The translations under genes were made by a program, and so were the position numbers. Below are positions 8,175-17,269 of a stretch of 64,000 nucleotides of DNA, one piece after another. Each line of letters opens with the position of its first letter. Position 1 is the first letter of the stretch. The notes below the pieces were generated by a model, which was given only the letters and a program-made list of their open reading frames with translations, was not told where the DNA came from and did no database searches. The stretch is taken from positions 1 to 64,000 of the forward strand of contig JBDHTX010000022.1 in NCBI GenBank assembly GCA_039808885.1, written 5' to 3'. The stretch comes from Dongia_A sp039808885 (lineage in GTDB: Bacteria > Pseudomonadota > Alphaproteobacteria > Dongiales > Dongiaceae).

Positions 8175-10061
8175 TTATGCAGCACGCTTCTTCGCGGAAC
8201 GCTTGGTCTTGCGCGGCGATTTCACGGATTTCCGCCCGGCCGCCCCCGCGGCGCCCTTGGCGCGCAGCTTCGCCGTGCCGGCCTCGTCGAGCACGTAGTC
8301 GACGCCGTTCGCGGCCGGCTTCACCGCCACGCCGAAGACCTTGCGCGCCGTGGCGACGCTAAGCCAGCGGCGGTTGACGTCGGCCAGGACGCGGACGGGC
8401 TCGCGCTTGCGCGGGTCGCCATAGCCGCCGCCGGCGCAGGAGCGGTAATGCACCGCCTCCTTCTCGCTCGCCGTGCAGTGGTCGAAATCCGGCTGCCGCT
8501 CGAGCTTGCCGTTCTTGTGCCGCTTCCAGGTGCCGCAATTGGCGCCGGGCATGCCGCCCAGCACGCCCTTGGCCGCGAAGGTGCCGCCATCGCCGAAGAA
8601 ATAGACCGTCATGTCGCCGGTCAGCGAGCGATACGATCCCTTGACCGCCGGCGCGCCGTTCCAGCGGCCGAAGCCCATGCTGTCCTCGGCGACGCTGCGC
8701 TCCTCGATCAGGATCGGATAGGTGGCCTCGTCCACCTCGATGGAATCGTTGACCATGATGCCGTTGCCGACCGCGCATTCATAGGTCAGCCAGCCGTCAT
8801 GGCCATAGGTGCCCGGGCCGCCGGAAAGTCCCATCATCAGCTGGGTCACGTATTCGACCTGCTGCTTGCGCCGCTTGTCGACGCCGGAGACGACGCCGAG
8901 CGCCGCCGAGGCGTTGCCGCCGCCCTCCGCCATGCCGTAGGGCTCGCCCATCTGCGCGAAGCAGCAGGCGACGGCGTTGGCCAGGCGCTCGTTCACGTTC
9001 GAGGTGGCGCAGGAGGTGCCGATCGGATGCTGCGGCCGGCCGACCACGCAATTGTCGCGCAGCAGCGGCACGATGCGGCTGGCGCTGCCGTGGTTGTGCG
9101 GCACCGAACTGTCGATGTTGTAGTAGACGCCGGTGCGGCACGACGCGATGACGCAGGCCTCGGTCACGTTGAGCCCGCCCGGCACGCAATCCGGGTTGTC
9201 GCGCACGTCGACGGTGATCAGCCCCTTCTTCGGGTCGATGGTGACCTTGGCGGTGATCGGCACGCCCTCGTCGGCCACCTTCGGCACCGGGTCGTGGCGC
9301 ACGGTGTAGGTGTAGGTGCCGGCCGGCAGCTTGCCGATGGCGGCGATGGCGCGGCGCTCGCCGTACTCCATCCAGGCCTCGATGAAGCGCTTGATGGTGT
9401 CCTTGCCGTATTGCTTCACCAGTTCCTTCAGGCGCCGCTCGCCGGTGCGGCAGGCGCCGACCTGGGCGCGGTAGTCGCCGTACCAGATATTGGAGACGCG
9501 GATCTTCTGGTGGCCCATGCGGATGAGATCGGCCTTGTCCTCGCCGTTCTCCTGGATCCGCACGCAGGGGAAGTGCAGCCCCTCCTCGTAGATGCTCTTG
9601 GCATAGGGCAGATAGGTGGTCGGCTCCGGCGCGCCGATATCGGCGTGGTGCGAGCGCGCCAGCGTCCAGAACAGCGGCTCGCCGTCGCAGAAGACCGGCA
9701 CGCAGAGCGTGAGGTCGGCATGGTGGGTGCCGCCGTAGAAGGGCGAATTGTTGAGGAAGGCGTCGCCGTCCTTGATGTCGTCGAACAGCCTGGTGATCGG
9801 CTGGGTGGTGAGCTCCAGCGCGGTGACGTGGATGGGCAGCGCCTCCTCCACCGAGACCAGGCGATGATCGTAGGTGAGGATGCCGCAGGACATGTCGCGC
9901 GCGTTCTTGATCACGCTCGAGCGGCTGGCCTTCATGACCGTGTTGGACATTTCCCGGATCACGGATTCGAACCGGTTGGAGAGCACCGCCAACAGGATCG
10001 GATCGAAATCCGCCAGCACGCTCTTCGCGCGCTTGCCGTCGGTCACGCCGCCATCGCCCAT
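8175..10061 (-). CDS. hyuB: Hydantoinase B/oxoprolinase family protein
   Basis: Second subunit (628 aa) of the HyuAB-type enzyme, catalysing ring opening together with HyuA. The N-terminal region FDPILLAVLSNRFESVIREM with SRSSVIKNARDMSCGIL is characteristic of hydantoinase B. Later NNSPFYGGTHHADLTL and PHNHGSASRIVPLL match conserved segments. ATG at 10061 follows a strong AGGGGAGGTG ribosome site. It is the first gene of the operon. The last ~30 residues are Lys/Arg/Ala-rich (KSVKSPRKTKRSAKKRAA), which is not part of the family core and looks like an added basic tail. Confidence 0.9.
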   Translation of the reverse strand: MGDGGVTDGKRAKSVLADFDPILLAVLSNRFESVIREMSNTVMKASRSSVIKNARDMSCGILTYDHRLVSVEEALPIHVTALELTTQPITRLFDDIKDGDAFLNNSPFYGGTHHADLTLCVPVFCDGEPLFWTLARSHHADIGAPEPTTYLPYAKSIYEEGLHFPCVRIQENGEDKADLIRMGHQKIRVSNIWYGDYRAQVGACRTGERRLKELVKQYGKDTIKRFIEAWMEYGERRAIAAIGKLPAGTYTYTVRHDPVPKVADEGVPITAKVTIDPKKGLITVDVRDNPDCVPGGLNVTEACVIASCRTGVYYNIDSSVPHNHGSASRIVPLLRDNCVVGRPQHPIGTSCATSNVNERLANAVACCFAQMGEPYGMAEGGGNASAALGVVSGVDKRRKQQVEYVTQLMMGLSGGPGTYGHDGWLTYECAVGNGIMVNDSIEVDEATYPILIEERSVAEDSMGFGRWNGAPAVKGSYRSLTGDMTVYFFGDGGTFAAKGVLGGMPGANCGTWKRHKNGKLERQPDFDHCTASEKEAVHYRSCAGGGYGDPRKREPVRVLADVNRRWLSVATARKVFGVAVKPAANGVDYVLDEAGTAKLRAKGAAGAAGRKSVKSPRKTKRSAKKRAA

Positions 10062-10148
10062 GCACACCTCCCCTTTCTTGCTGCGGCGGCCCGCGCGGGG
10101 CGGCACGCCGGCCGGACCGTCGAGGGCCCGGGCATCCCGAACATTAGC

Positions 10149-10165
10149 ATCACATGCGCTGTGAT
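10149..10165. promoter_or_regulatory. Candidate operator upstream of the hyu/liv operon
   Basis: Perfect six-base inverted repeat ATCACA-N5-TGTGAT in the 314-base gap between the divergent hyuB and MFS genes, with an overlapping GTGATCAC palindrome. Size and spacing suit a dimeric helix-turn-helix regulator (GntR or similar). No regulator gene lies adjacent. The rest of this gap (10062-10375) shows no gene. Confidence 0.4.
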
Positions 10166-10375
10166 CACAAGAGTGCTTGAGGTGTTTTCGCGCGCCGCGC
10201 CGCCGCCGAGCTTCCGCCGGAGCGTCGCGCGGCGCAAGCCTTGCGGTTTGCACATGCCCGGATGACCAAATTCACAGACTGCCCTGTGGAATGCGTCTGT
10301 ATGCTGCGCCGCAGGGGTTCCCGCGAAGTTGTGCGGCACGCCCGCCGGGTCGCCGCGCAAGGACGGAGTTCAAGA

Positions 10376-11584
10376 GTGACGGATACGCTGGCCGAACCAC
10401 AGATGCGACAGGCCGAGCGGACCGCGCTCGCCGTGCTGGTCTCGATCAGCTTCTGCCACATGCTGAACGACACGCTGCAATCGCTGCTGCCGTCGATCTA
10501 CCCGATCCTGAAAGTGAACTACGCGCTCGATTTCGGCCAGATCGGGCTCATCACCTTCACCTTCCAGATCACCGCCTCGCTGCTGCAGCCGATGGTCGGG
10601 CTCTACACCGACCGCAAGCCGCTGCCCTATGCGCTGGCGCTCGGCATGACCTCGACCTTCCTGGGGATTTTGCTGCTCTCCACCGCCGGCTCCTATCCCG
10701 TGCTGCTGCTGGCGGCGGCGATGGTGGGCATGGGGTCCTCGGTCTTCCACCCGGAATCCTCGCGCGTGGCCCGGCTGGCTTCCGGCGGCCGGCACGGCCT
10801 GGCGCAATCGCTGTTCCAGGTCGGCGGCAATGTCGGCTCGGCGATCGGCCCGCTGCTCGCCGCCTTCATCATCCTGCCCGGCGGGCAAGGCAGCCTCGCC
10901 TGGTTCTCGCTCCTGGCGCTGACCGCGATCATCGTCCTGAGCCGCGTCGGCGCCTGGTACCGGGTCCATCGCACCGTCCGCACCGGCAACGCGCGGCGGC
11001 CGGTGGTGCGCGCCGAGCTGTCGCGCCGGCGCATCACCCTGGCGCTGCTGGTGCTGCTGGCGCTGATCTTCTCCAAGTTCTTCTACACCGCGAGCATCAG
11101 CTCCTACTTCACCTTCTACCTGATCGACCAGTTCGGCGTGTCGGTGCAGCGGGCGCAGATCTACCTCTTCGTCTATCTCGGCGCCTTCGCGCTCGGCACC
11201 CTGGCCGGCGGCCCGATCGGCGACGCCATCGGCCGCAACAAGGTGATCTGGTTCTCGATCCTGGGCGCCCTGCCCTTCACCCTGGCCGTGCCCTACGCCA
11301 ACGAGTTCTGGACGGTGGTGCTGATGGTGCCGATCGGCCTCATCCTGTCCTCCGCCTTCTCGGCCATCCTGGTCTATGCGCAGGAGCTGCTGCCGGGCCG
11401 GGTCGGCACGGTGGCCGGCCTGTTCTTCGGCCTCGCCTTCGGCATGGGCGGCATCGGGGCGGCGCTGCTGGGCGAGCTCGCCGACATCACCAGCATCGCG
11501 ACGGTCTACAAGGTCTGCGCCTTCCTGCCGGCGATCGGATTGCTGACCGCCTTCCTGCCGCGGCTGGAACGCCAAGCCGCCTGA
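10376..11584 (+). CDS. MFS transporter, fosmidomycin-resistance (Fsr)-like
   Basis: Inner-membrane major facilitator (402 aa from the GTG at 10376) with about twelve hydrophobic segments. The N-terminal half has HMLNDTLQSLLPSIYPILK, the Fsr-family signature, then GLYTDRKPLPYAL (MFS A-like loop) and MGSSVFHPESSRVARLASGG, also strongly Fsr-like. The GTG is preferred because it gives the expected family length and lies after GGACGGAG; an upstream in-frame ATG at 10241 would add 45 unlikely residues. Probably a proton-coupled exporter of a small drug or metabolite. It is transcribed away from the hyu operon. Confidence 0.85.
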   Translation: MTDTLAEPQMRQAERTALAVLVSISFCHMLNDTLQSLLPSIYPILKVNYALDFGQIGLITFTFQITASLLQPMVGLYTDRKPLPYALALGMTSTFLGILLLSTAGSYPVLLLAAAMVGMGSSVFHPESSRVARLASGGRHGLAQSLFQVGGNVGSAIGPLLAAFIILPGGQGSLAWFSLLALTAIIVLSRVGAWYRVHRTVRTGNARRPVVRAELSRRRITLALLVLLALIFSKFFYTASISSYFTFYLIDQFGVSVQRAQIYLFVYLGAFALGTLAGGPIGDAIGRNKVIWFSILGALPFTLAVPYANEFWTVVLMVPIGLILSSAFSAILVYAQELLPGRVGTVAGLFFGLAFGMGGIGAALLGELADITSIATVYKVCAFLPAIGLLTAFLPRLERQAA

Positions 11585-11591
11585 CCGCCGG

Positions 11592-12161
11592 TCAATGCGG
11601 CGCGTTGCCGGGCTTCCATTTGATCGAGCAGCCCATGGCGGGGTTCTGCGCGCGCAGGCTGGGCTCGCCCGCGAACACGGCCTCGACCGCGGCGGCGAGG
11701 TCGGCGCCGGTGACCGGCCTGCCGTTGCCGGGGGTGCTGTCGTCGAAGCGGCCGTGATAGGCGAGCTTGCGCGCGCCGTCGAACAGGAAGAACTCCGGCG
11801 TGCACACCGCGCCATAGGCCTTGGCGACGTTCTGCGTCTCGTCGACCAGATAGGGGAAGCTGTAGCCGAAGGCGTCGATGTCCTGCTGCATCTTCGCCGG
11901 CGAATCCTCGGGGTATTGGGCCCAGTTGTTGGCATTGACCGCCACCATGGCCAGGCCATGCGGCTGGTGGCGGTGGGCGAATTCCACCAGCGCCTTCTTC
12001 AGATGCTTCACATAGGGGCAGTGGTTGCACATGAACACGACCAGCAGCGCCCCGGCGTCGGCGAAATCGGCCAGCGCGTGCATCCGGCCGGCCGGATCGG
12101 CCAGGCGGAAATCCGGCGCCGCGGCCCCGAGGGCCAGTTGCGTGGATTGCGCGGTCGGCAT
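11592..12161 (-). CDS. Thioredoxin-fold redoxin family protein
   Basis: Cytoplasmic protein of 189 aa with an AhpC/TSA/redoxin fold: GAAAPDFRLADPAGR at the N-terminus, then VVFMCNHCPYVKHLKKAL. The CxxC position reads C-N-H-C, followed by the conserved cis-proline region GAVCTPEFFLFDGARKL. This CNHCPYVK subgroup is widespread and usually annotated simply as thioredoxin family protein, without a proven substrate. No signal peptide is seen. It is convergent with the MFS gene, seven bases apart, and carries no sign of an operon. Confidence 0.85.
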   Translation of the reverse strand: MPTAQSTQLALGAAAPDFRLADPAGRMHALADFADAGALLVVFMCNHCPYVKHLKKALVEFAHRHQPHGLAMVAVNANNWAQYPEDSPAKMQQDIDAFGYSFPYLVDETQNVAKAYGAVCTPEFFLFDGARKLAYHGRFDDSTPGNGRPVTGADLAAAVEAVFAGEPSLRAQNPAMGCSIKWKPGNAPH

Positions 12162-12190
12162 GGCGTCACCTCATCCGTTGCGTCGCCGAG

Positions 12191-12240
12191 GCTGAGCAAG
12201 CTCGGGGCTGAGCAGGCGCGGGGCTGGGCAAGCGCGGGGC
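12191..12240. repeat. Three-copy 16-bp minisatellite
   Basis: Imperfect direct repeats with a 16-base period, GCTGAGCAAGCTCGGG, then GCTGAGCAGGCGCGGG, then GCTGGGCAAGCGCGGG, start at 12191, 12207 and 12223. They fill the gap between the PAS protein stop and the redoxin start. Confidence 0.6.
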
Positions 12241-12253
12241 CGGAAAAGCGCCG

Positions 12254-12742
12254 CTACCACCACACCTTGCGCTTGCCGGTTTCCAGAAAGATCAGCACGT
12301 GGTCGACGGTCTTGCCATCGGCCGAGAGCGGCAGCAGGAGCGTCTCCTTCTCGATCTCGCGGCCGTTCTCCGTCGGCGTGTGGTCGAAATCGTAGACCGC
12401 CTTGTGTTCCCTGATCACCAGCCGGTAGTTCTCCAGCACGTCGGCCAGCGTCGAGCCGAAATACCCGGCGATGACCGACTTGCCCGTGGGGTCCGACCCG
12501 CGCGCGTCGATGGCCCGCTGCCCGACCTCGCGATAGATCAGCAGATCGGGATAGCGCTTGACCTCGACGATGACGATGCCGGCCCGCCAGGCTGCCATGT
12601 CGAACCAGTCGAGATCGGTCCGCGCCGGGGCGAAGCGCTCGCCGCGCTTGGCGTTCCAGTACTCATAGACCAATCGCGCGCCCTCGCCCAGGCGCTCGAC
12701 GCAATCCGGCAGGAACATGCGGGGATAATGGGTCTTGAACAT
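12254..12742 (-). CDS. PAS domain-containing protein (PAS_5-like)
   Basis: Cytoplasmic protein of 162 aa that appears to be a single PAS-type sensory domain without an output domain. The segment LVYEYWNAKRG, then DWFDMAAWRAGIVIVEV, IYREVGQRAIDARGSDPTGKSVIAGYFG and HVLIFLE follows the alphaproteobacterial PAS_5 family layout. ATG at 12742 (MFKTHYPRM) is preferred over an upstream frame that starts antisense-like. The role is likely ligand or redox sensing feeding another protein, but no partner is adjacent. A second PAS_5-like protein lies at 47886. Confidence 0.7.
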   Translation of the reverse strand: MFKTHYPRMFLPDCVERLGEGARLVYEYWNAKRGERFAPARTDLDWFDMAAWRAGIVIVEVKRYPDLLIYREVGQRAIDARGSDPTGKSVIAGYFGSTLADVLENYRLVIREHKAVYDFDHTPTENGREIEKETLLLPLSADGKTVDHVLIFLETGKRKVWW

Positions 12743-12854
12743 GACGCGAGATGTAGCGGAAAACGGCCCTCGTACCAACAATCGCCGCATTATGGCCGGC
12801 AACCGGCATCCGAACACCCGCCAATTTGCCTCACCCCCCGGTTTTCCGCCACGC

Positions 12855-14744
12855 TCAGGCGACGCCGCTGGGCCTGAGATCCGCGAGCGCGCCGCCGAGG
12901 CCGTTGCCTTCCTCCTGCAGGACGCCGCCGGATTGCCGCTGCCACAGCCGCCAATAGGTGCCGCGCCGGGCCAGCAATTCAGTGTGCGTGCCGGTTTCGA
13001 CGATGCGGCCCTGGTCCAGCACCACCAGCCGGTCGAGCTTGGCGATGGTGGAGAGGCGGTGCGCGATGGCGATGACCGTGCGGCCGCGCATCAGCCCCTC
13101 GAGCTGCTCCTGGATCGCCGCCTCGACCTCGGAATCGAGCGCCGCGGTCGCCTCGTCCAGCACCAGGATCGGCGCGTTCTTCAGGATCACCCGGGCGATG
13201 GCGATACGCTGGCGCTGGCCGCCGGAGAGCTTCACGCCGCGCTCGCCCACATGGGCCTCGAAGCCGCGCCGGCCGTACCAGTCCTCCAGCGTCTCGATGA
13301 AGTCGAACGCATGCGCGCGCCGCGCCGCCTCGATCACCTCGGCCTCGCTCGCCTCCGGCCGGCCATAGCGGATGTTGTCGCGGATCGAGCGGTGCAGCAG
13401 CGAGGTGTCCTGGGTCACCATGGCGATCCTGGCGCGCACGCTCTCCTGCGTCACCGTGGCGATGTCCTGGCCGTCGATCAGGATGCGCCCGGACTCGATG
13501 TCGTAGAAGCGCAGCAGGATGTTGAGCAGGGTCGACTTGCCGGCGCCCGACGGCCCGATCAGGCCGATGCGCTCGCCGGGCGCGATGGCGAGGTTGATGC
13601 CATGCAGCACGCCGCGCGTCGTGCCATAGCCGAAATGCACGTCCTCGAAGGTCACCGCGCCCTTGTCGACCCGCAGGGTGCCGGCGCCGGGCCGGTCCGG
13701 CATCTGCCGCGGCACGGCGATGGAGCGCATGCCCTCCTGCACCACGCCCACGTTCTCGAAGATCGCGGTGACGTTCTGCGCCACCCAGCCGGCGATGTTG
13801 GCGATCTGCCAGGTCAGCGGCAGGGCCATGGCGACGATGCCGACGCCGATGGCGCCCTTGGACCACAGCCACACCGCCATCGCGCCGGTGCCGACCACCA
13901 TGGACGCGTTCATGCTGGCGAGGCAAAGGCCGAAGAGCGTGATGACCCGCTGCTGCTTGCGGAACGAGGCGGTGTGCTCGTCCACGGTCTCGCGGACCAC
14001 CGCGTCCTCGTCGCGCGGCCGGGCGAACAGTTTCACCGTCTGGATGTTGGTGTAGCTGTCGACGACCCGCCCGGTCAGCGCCGAGCGCACGTCCGACATC
14101 TCGCGCGAGCGGTCGCGCAGCCGCGGCACGAAATAGCGCAGCAGCAGGACGTAGGCGCAGAACCACAGCGACATCGGGATCGCCAGCCGCGGGTCGTTGC
14201 TGGCGGTGAGCGCCAGCGCGCTGCCGCCATAGACGGTGATGTACCAGACCGCGTTTGTGGCGGCGACGACGCTTTCGCGCAAGGCCGGGCCGGTCTGCAT
14301 CACCCGGTTGGCGATGCGCCCGGCGAAGTCGTTCTGGAAGAAGGTCCAGCTCTGCCGCACCACGTGCCAGTGGCTCTGCCAGCGGATCAGGTTGGTCAGG
14401 CCGGGGACGATTGCCTGATTGGTGACCAGGTTCTGGAACAGCAGCGCGCAAGGCCGCCCGATCAGCAGCACCGCCGCCATGCCGACCAGCTGCCAGCCAT
14501 GCAGCCGCAGCAGCGAGGCCGGGTCGCTGGCGGCGACCAGGCTCACCACCTTGCCGATGAAGACCGGGATGGTGGCGTCCAGGATGGCGACGACGGAGCC
14601 GGCGACGAACAGCAGCACGACCAGGCCCCTCGCCTGGCGCGCATAGTGCCAGTAGAAGCCGGGCAGCCCCGGCGGCGGCGAGGTCTCGGCCGGGACCAGG
14701 ACCGTGGGTTCGAGCAGGGATTCGAAGAAGCGGACAATGCGCAT
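12855..14744 (-). CDS. ABC exporter, fused permease/ATPase (MsbA-like)
   Basis: Half-transporter of 629 aa: an N-terminal six-helix membrane domain (first helix near ARGLVVLLFVAGSVVAIL) and a C-terminal ATPase. Walker A is GPSGAGKST, the signature LSGGQRQRIAIARVI, Walker B ILVLDEATAALDSE, and the H-loop IAHRLSTIAKLD. It works as a homodimer exporting lipids or drugs from the inner membrane. ATG at 14744 (MRIVRFF) is preferred; an in-frame ATG at 14822 would add residues with no family match. The gene stands alone and is divergent from the ABC-2 pair across 267 bases. Confidence 0.9.
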   Translation of the reverse strand: MRIVRFFESLLEPTVLVPAETSPPPGLPGFYWHYARQARGLVVLLFVAGSVVAILDATIPVFIGKVVSLVAASDPASLLRLHGWQLVGMAAVLLIGRPCALLFQNLVTNQAIVPGLTNLIRWQSHWHVVRQSWTFFQNDFAGRIANRVMQTGPALRESVVAATNAVWYITVYGGSALALTASNDPRLAIPMSLWFCAYVLLLRYFVPRLRDRSREMSDVRSALTGRVVDSYTNIQTVKLFARPRDEDAVVRETVDEHTASFRKQQRVITLFGLCLASMNASMVVGTGAMAVWLWSKGAIGVGIVAMALPLTWQIANIAGWVAQNVTAIFENVGVVQEGMRSIAVPRQMPDRPGAGTLRVDKGAVTFEDVHFGYGTTRGVLHGINLAIAPGERIGLIGPSGAGKSTLLNILLRFYDIESGRILIDGQDIATVTQESVRARIAMVTQDTSLLHRSIRDNIRYGRPEASEAEVIEAARRAHAFDFIETLEDWYGRRGFEAHVGERGVKLSGGQRQRIAIARVILKNAPILVLDEATAALDSEVEAAIQEQLEGLMRGRTVIAIAHRLSTIAKLDRLVVLDQGRIVETGTHTELLARRGTYWRLWQRQSGGVLQEEGNGLGGALADLRPSGVA

Positions 14745-15011
14745 GGCGGGACTCGCGGGACAAACATTTAATCTGCCTGCCGCAACCGGCGATCCCAAGC
14801 GGCAAAGCTGCAATCCAGCCATCGGGAAATCGGAAGGCTGCCATCCGCGCCGGACATGCCGCCGGACATGCCGCCGGGCGGTATCGAGATTCGAGTGCGG
14901 CCGCAGCCGCTTAGAATCGCGCGTTCAATGCGTCCCGCCGCGGCCCCGCCGGGCCGCCGGTTTCCCGGCGACAAGGCCCCTTGCGGCCGTTGAAATGCAG
15001 GAACAACAATA

Positions 15012-15893
15012 GTGTTTGAAACATTCAACCGCGTGGCCTTGCGCGGCGCCACGCCCCACGGACGGCCCCGCATCTTGAACCCGATCCCATCCGATGCAGC
15101 CTTCGCGCTGCAAACCACTGAACTGACCAAGCGATTCGGCGACACGCTGGCGGTCGATCACGTCTCGATCGCCGCCAAGCCCGGCGAGATCCTGGGCCTG
15201 ATCGGGCCCAACGGCGCCGGCAAGAGCACGCTGATCAAGATGCTCTGCACCCTGCTGCCGCCGACCTCCGGCCAGGCCACCATCGCCGGCTTCGACGTCG
15301 CCAGGCAGCCCGCCGAGGTGCGCCGGCGCATCGGCTACGTGCCGCAGCTGGTCTCCGCCGACGGGGCGCTCACCGGCTACGAGAACCTGCTGCTCTCGGC
15401 ACGGCTCTACGCGGTGCCGCGGGCCGAGCGCGCGCCGCGCATCCGCCATGCGCTGGAGGTGATGAACCTGTCCGCCCATGCCGATCAGCTGGTGCAGCGC
15501 TATTCCGGCGGCATGATCCGCCGCCTGGAGATCGCCCAGAGCCTGCTGCACCGGCCGCAGGTTCTGTTTCTCGACGAGCCCACGGTGGGCCTCGATCCGG
15601 TGGCGCGGGAATCGGTGTGGGATCATGTGCTGAACCTCAAGCAGGTGCTGCGCACCACGATGCTGATCACCACCCACTACATGCAGGAGGCGGATGAGCT
15701 CTGCGACCGCATCGCCCTCATCCACCGCGGGCGCATCGCCGAGATCGGCACGCCGGCGGAGCTGAAGGCCCGGATCGGTCCCGACGCGACGCTTGACGAC
15801 GTGTTCAAGCACCTGGCCGGCGTGGAACTGGAATCGGAAGGCAACTATCGTGACGTCAAGCGAACTCGCGCCAGCGCGCGCAGCCACGGCTGA
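15012..15893 (+). CDS. ABC-2 type transporter ATP-binding protein (DrrA-like)
   Basis: Cytoplasmic ATPase (293 aa) for an ABC-2 exporter. Walker A is GPNGAGKST, the signature is YSGGMIRRLEIAQSL (the DrrA/NodI-type YSGGM form), Walker B is VLFLDEPTVGLDP, and the H-loop is ITTHYMQEADEL. The first ~30 residues precede the ABC domain, so the true start could be the in-frame ATG-less region further in; the ATG at 15012 is the only good one upstream of ALQTTELTKRFGD. Its 3' end overlaps the permease gene by 44 bases, so the two are translationally coupled. Confidence 0.88.
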   Translation: MFETFNRVALRGATPHGRPRILNPIPSDAAFALQTTELTKRFGDTLAVDHVSIAAKPGEILGLIGPNGAGKSTLIKMLCTLLPPTSGQATIAGFDVARQPAEVRRRIGYVPQLVSADGALTGYENLLLSARLYAVPRAERAPRIRHALEVMNLSAHADQLVQRYSGGMIRRLEIAQSLLHRPQVLFLDEPTVGLDPVARESVWDHVLNLKQVLRTTMLITTHYMQEADELCDRIALIHRGRIAEIGTPAELKARIGPDATLDDVFKHLAGVELESEGNYRDVKRTRASARSHG

Positions 15894-16683
15894 GCGCTCC
15901 GCGCTCACCGCCATCCTCGAGTTCGGCGGCCAGGTCCGCGCCGTCGCGGCGGCGGAATTCCGCAAGCTGCGCCACGACCCGCTCGAGCTGCTCCTGCGCG
16001 CGGTGCAGCCGATGCTGTGGCTGCTGCTGTTCGGCCAGGTGATGGCGCGGATCCGCGGACTGTCCGGCACCGGCCTCGACTATCTCGATTTCCTCTCCGC
16101 CGGCATCCTGGCGCAGAGCGTGCTGTTCACCGCGATCTTCTACGGCATCTCGGCGATCTGGGAGCGCGACCTCGGCATCCTGCACCGCTACCTGGTCAGC
16201 CCGGCCTACCGCCCGGCCCTGGTGATGGGCAAGGCCCTGTCGGCGGCGGTGCGCGGCCTGTCACAGGCGGTCATCATCTATGCCCTCGCGCTGCTGCTCG
16301 GCCTCGGCATCAACCTGATGCCGGCGTATATCGCCGGCGCCATCCTGTTCGTGGCCCTCGGCGCCATGCTGTTCTCGACGCTGTCGCTCATCATGGCCTG
16401 CCTGGTCAGGACGCGGGAGCGGTTCATGGGCATCGGCCAGGTCCTGACCATGCCGATCTTCTTCGCCAGCAACGCCATCTATCCGATCGAGCTGATGCCG
16501 GACTGGCTGAAGGCCATCGCCCGTTTCAACCCGCTGACCTACGAGGTCGACGCGCTCCGCGCCCTGATGCTGACCGGTAGCAGCAGCGCCTATGGCCTGG
16601 GCACCGACGCGGCTATCATGGTCGTGGTTTTCTTGGCATTGATGCTGATCGCCGCCCGCCTCTATCCGCGCATGGTGACGTGA
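15850..16683 (+). CDS. ABC-2 type transporter permease
   Basis: Inner-membrane permease (277 aa) of the DrrB/NodJ type, partner of the ATPase just upstream. It has six hydrophobic segments, an amphipathic lead-in (RAVAAAEFRKLRHDPLELLLR), and the ABC-2 motif region FFASNAIYPIELMPDWLKAIARFNPLTYEVDALR in the C-terminal half. GTG at 15850 is chosen because GGAAGG lies just upstream and the membrane domain then starts normally. The exported substrate (drug, lipid-linked sugar or similar) cannot be told. Confidence 0.87.
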   Translation: MTSSELAPARAATAERSALTAILEFGGQVRAVAAAEFRKLRHDPLELLLRAVQPMLWLLLFGQVMARIRGLSGTGLDYLDFLSAGILAQSVLFTAIFYGISAIWERDLGILHRYLVSPAYRPALVMGKALSAAVRGLSQAVIIYALALLLGLGINLMPAYIAGAILFVALGAMLFSTLSLIMACLVRTRERFMGIGQVLTMPIFFASNAIYPIELMPDWLKAIARFNPLTYEVDALRALMLTGSSSAYGLGTDAAIMVVVFLALMLIAARLYPRMVT

Positions 16684-16698
16684 CCGGCCGATTCCAGC

Positions 16699-17046
16699 TC
16701 ACCAAGCCGGACGTAGCTCAGCGAGCGCCTCGGCGCGGCGGGCGGCGCCCTCGGGCGAGCACTCCAGCATCTCCGGCGCCGCCTCGGCCTCGCCCGCGCC
16801 CGTCATCGCGGCGATCATCGACGCCTGGATCTCGTCGAGGCCCTGATACCGCTTCGCTGTCATGAATTCGTTGAACGGCGTCTGCCAGGCAACACCCTCG
16901 CAGAGCCGGATGCCGGCCAGCACGCGGCCGAGTTCCAGCGCCTGCTGCTGCGCGATCGCGAACGGATCGCCCACCGGCTTTTGCGGCGTCGTCTGCGCGC
17001 AAGCGGTCAGCGCCAGACAGACTGGAATGACCAGCAATCGCCGCAC
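16699..17046 (-). CDS. Small putative lipoprotein
   Basis: Protein of 115 aa with a lipoprotein signal: MRRLLVIPVCLALTAC, with lipobox L-T-A-C at residues 13-16. The mature part is short and mostly helical, with two further Cys residues (IRLCEGVAW and MLECSPEG) that could form a disulfide in the periplasm. I do not recognise the family. It lies 13 bases downstream of another small gene on the same strand and is convergent with the ABC-2 permease, whose stop is 15 bases away. Confidence 0.7.
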   Translation of the reverse strand: MRRLLVIPVCLALTACAQTTPQKPVGDPFAIAQQQALELGRVLAGIRLCEGVAWQTPFNEFMTAKRYQGLDEIQASMIAAMTGAGEAEAAPEMLECSPEGAARRAEALAELRPAW

Positions 17047-17059
17047 GCGATGCGCCCGT

Positions 17060-17269
17060 TCAGTCGTCCGACATCATGGTGAGCGCGGCCTGGCGCTCGC
17101 CATGCTTCAGGCGCAGGAACAGGGTGCGCGCCGCCTTGATGTCGCGCTCGGTCTTGCTCTCGGCGGCCTTCTTCAGCGCCGCCACGCAGGGGTGGTCGGC
17201 GCCGCAGATGAAGGTGAGCGCCTTGGCGAGCTTGCCCATCGCCTCGGCGTCGAATTTGGGTTCTTGCAT
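17060..17269 (-). CDS. Small hypothetical protein
   Basis: A 69-aa protein beginning MQEPKFDAEAMGKLAKAL. It has a Cys pair (ICGADHPC), an Ala/Lys-rich helical middle and an acidic end (MMSDD). There is no signal peptide or membrane segment. The G+C pattern and frame are consistent with real coding, and it is 13 bases upstream of the small lipoprotein gene, suggesting a two-gene operon. The family is not recognised. The two Cys residues seven apart could bind metal or form a disulfide, but nothing proves it. Confidence 0.6.
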   Translation of the reverse strand: MQEPKFDAEAMGKLAKALTFICGADHPCVAALKKAAESKTERDIKAARTLFLRLKHGERQAALTMMSDD

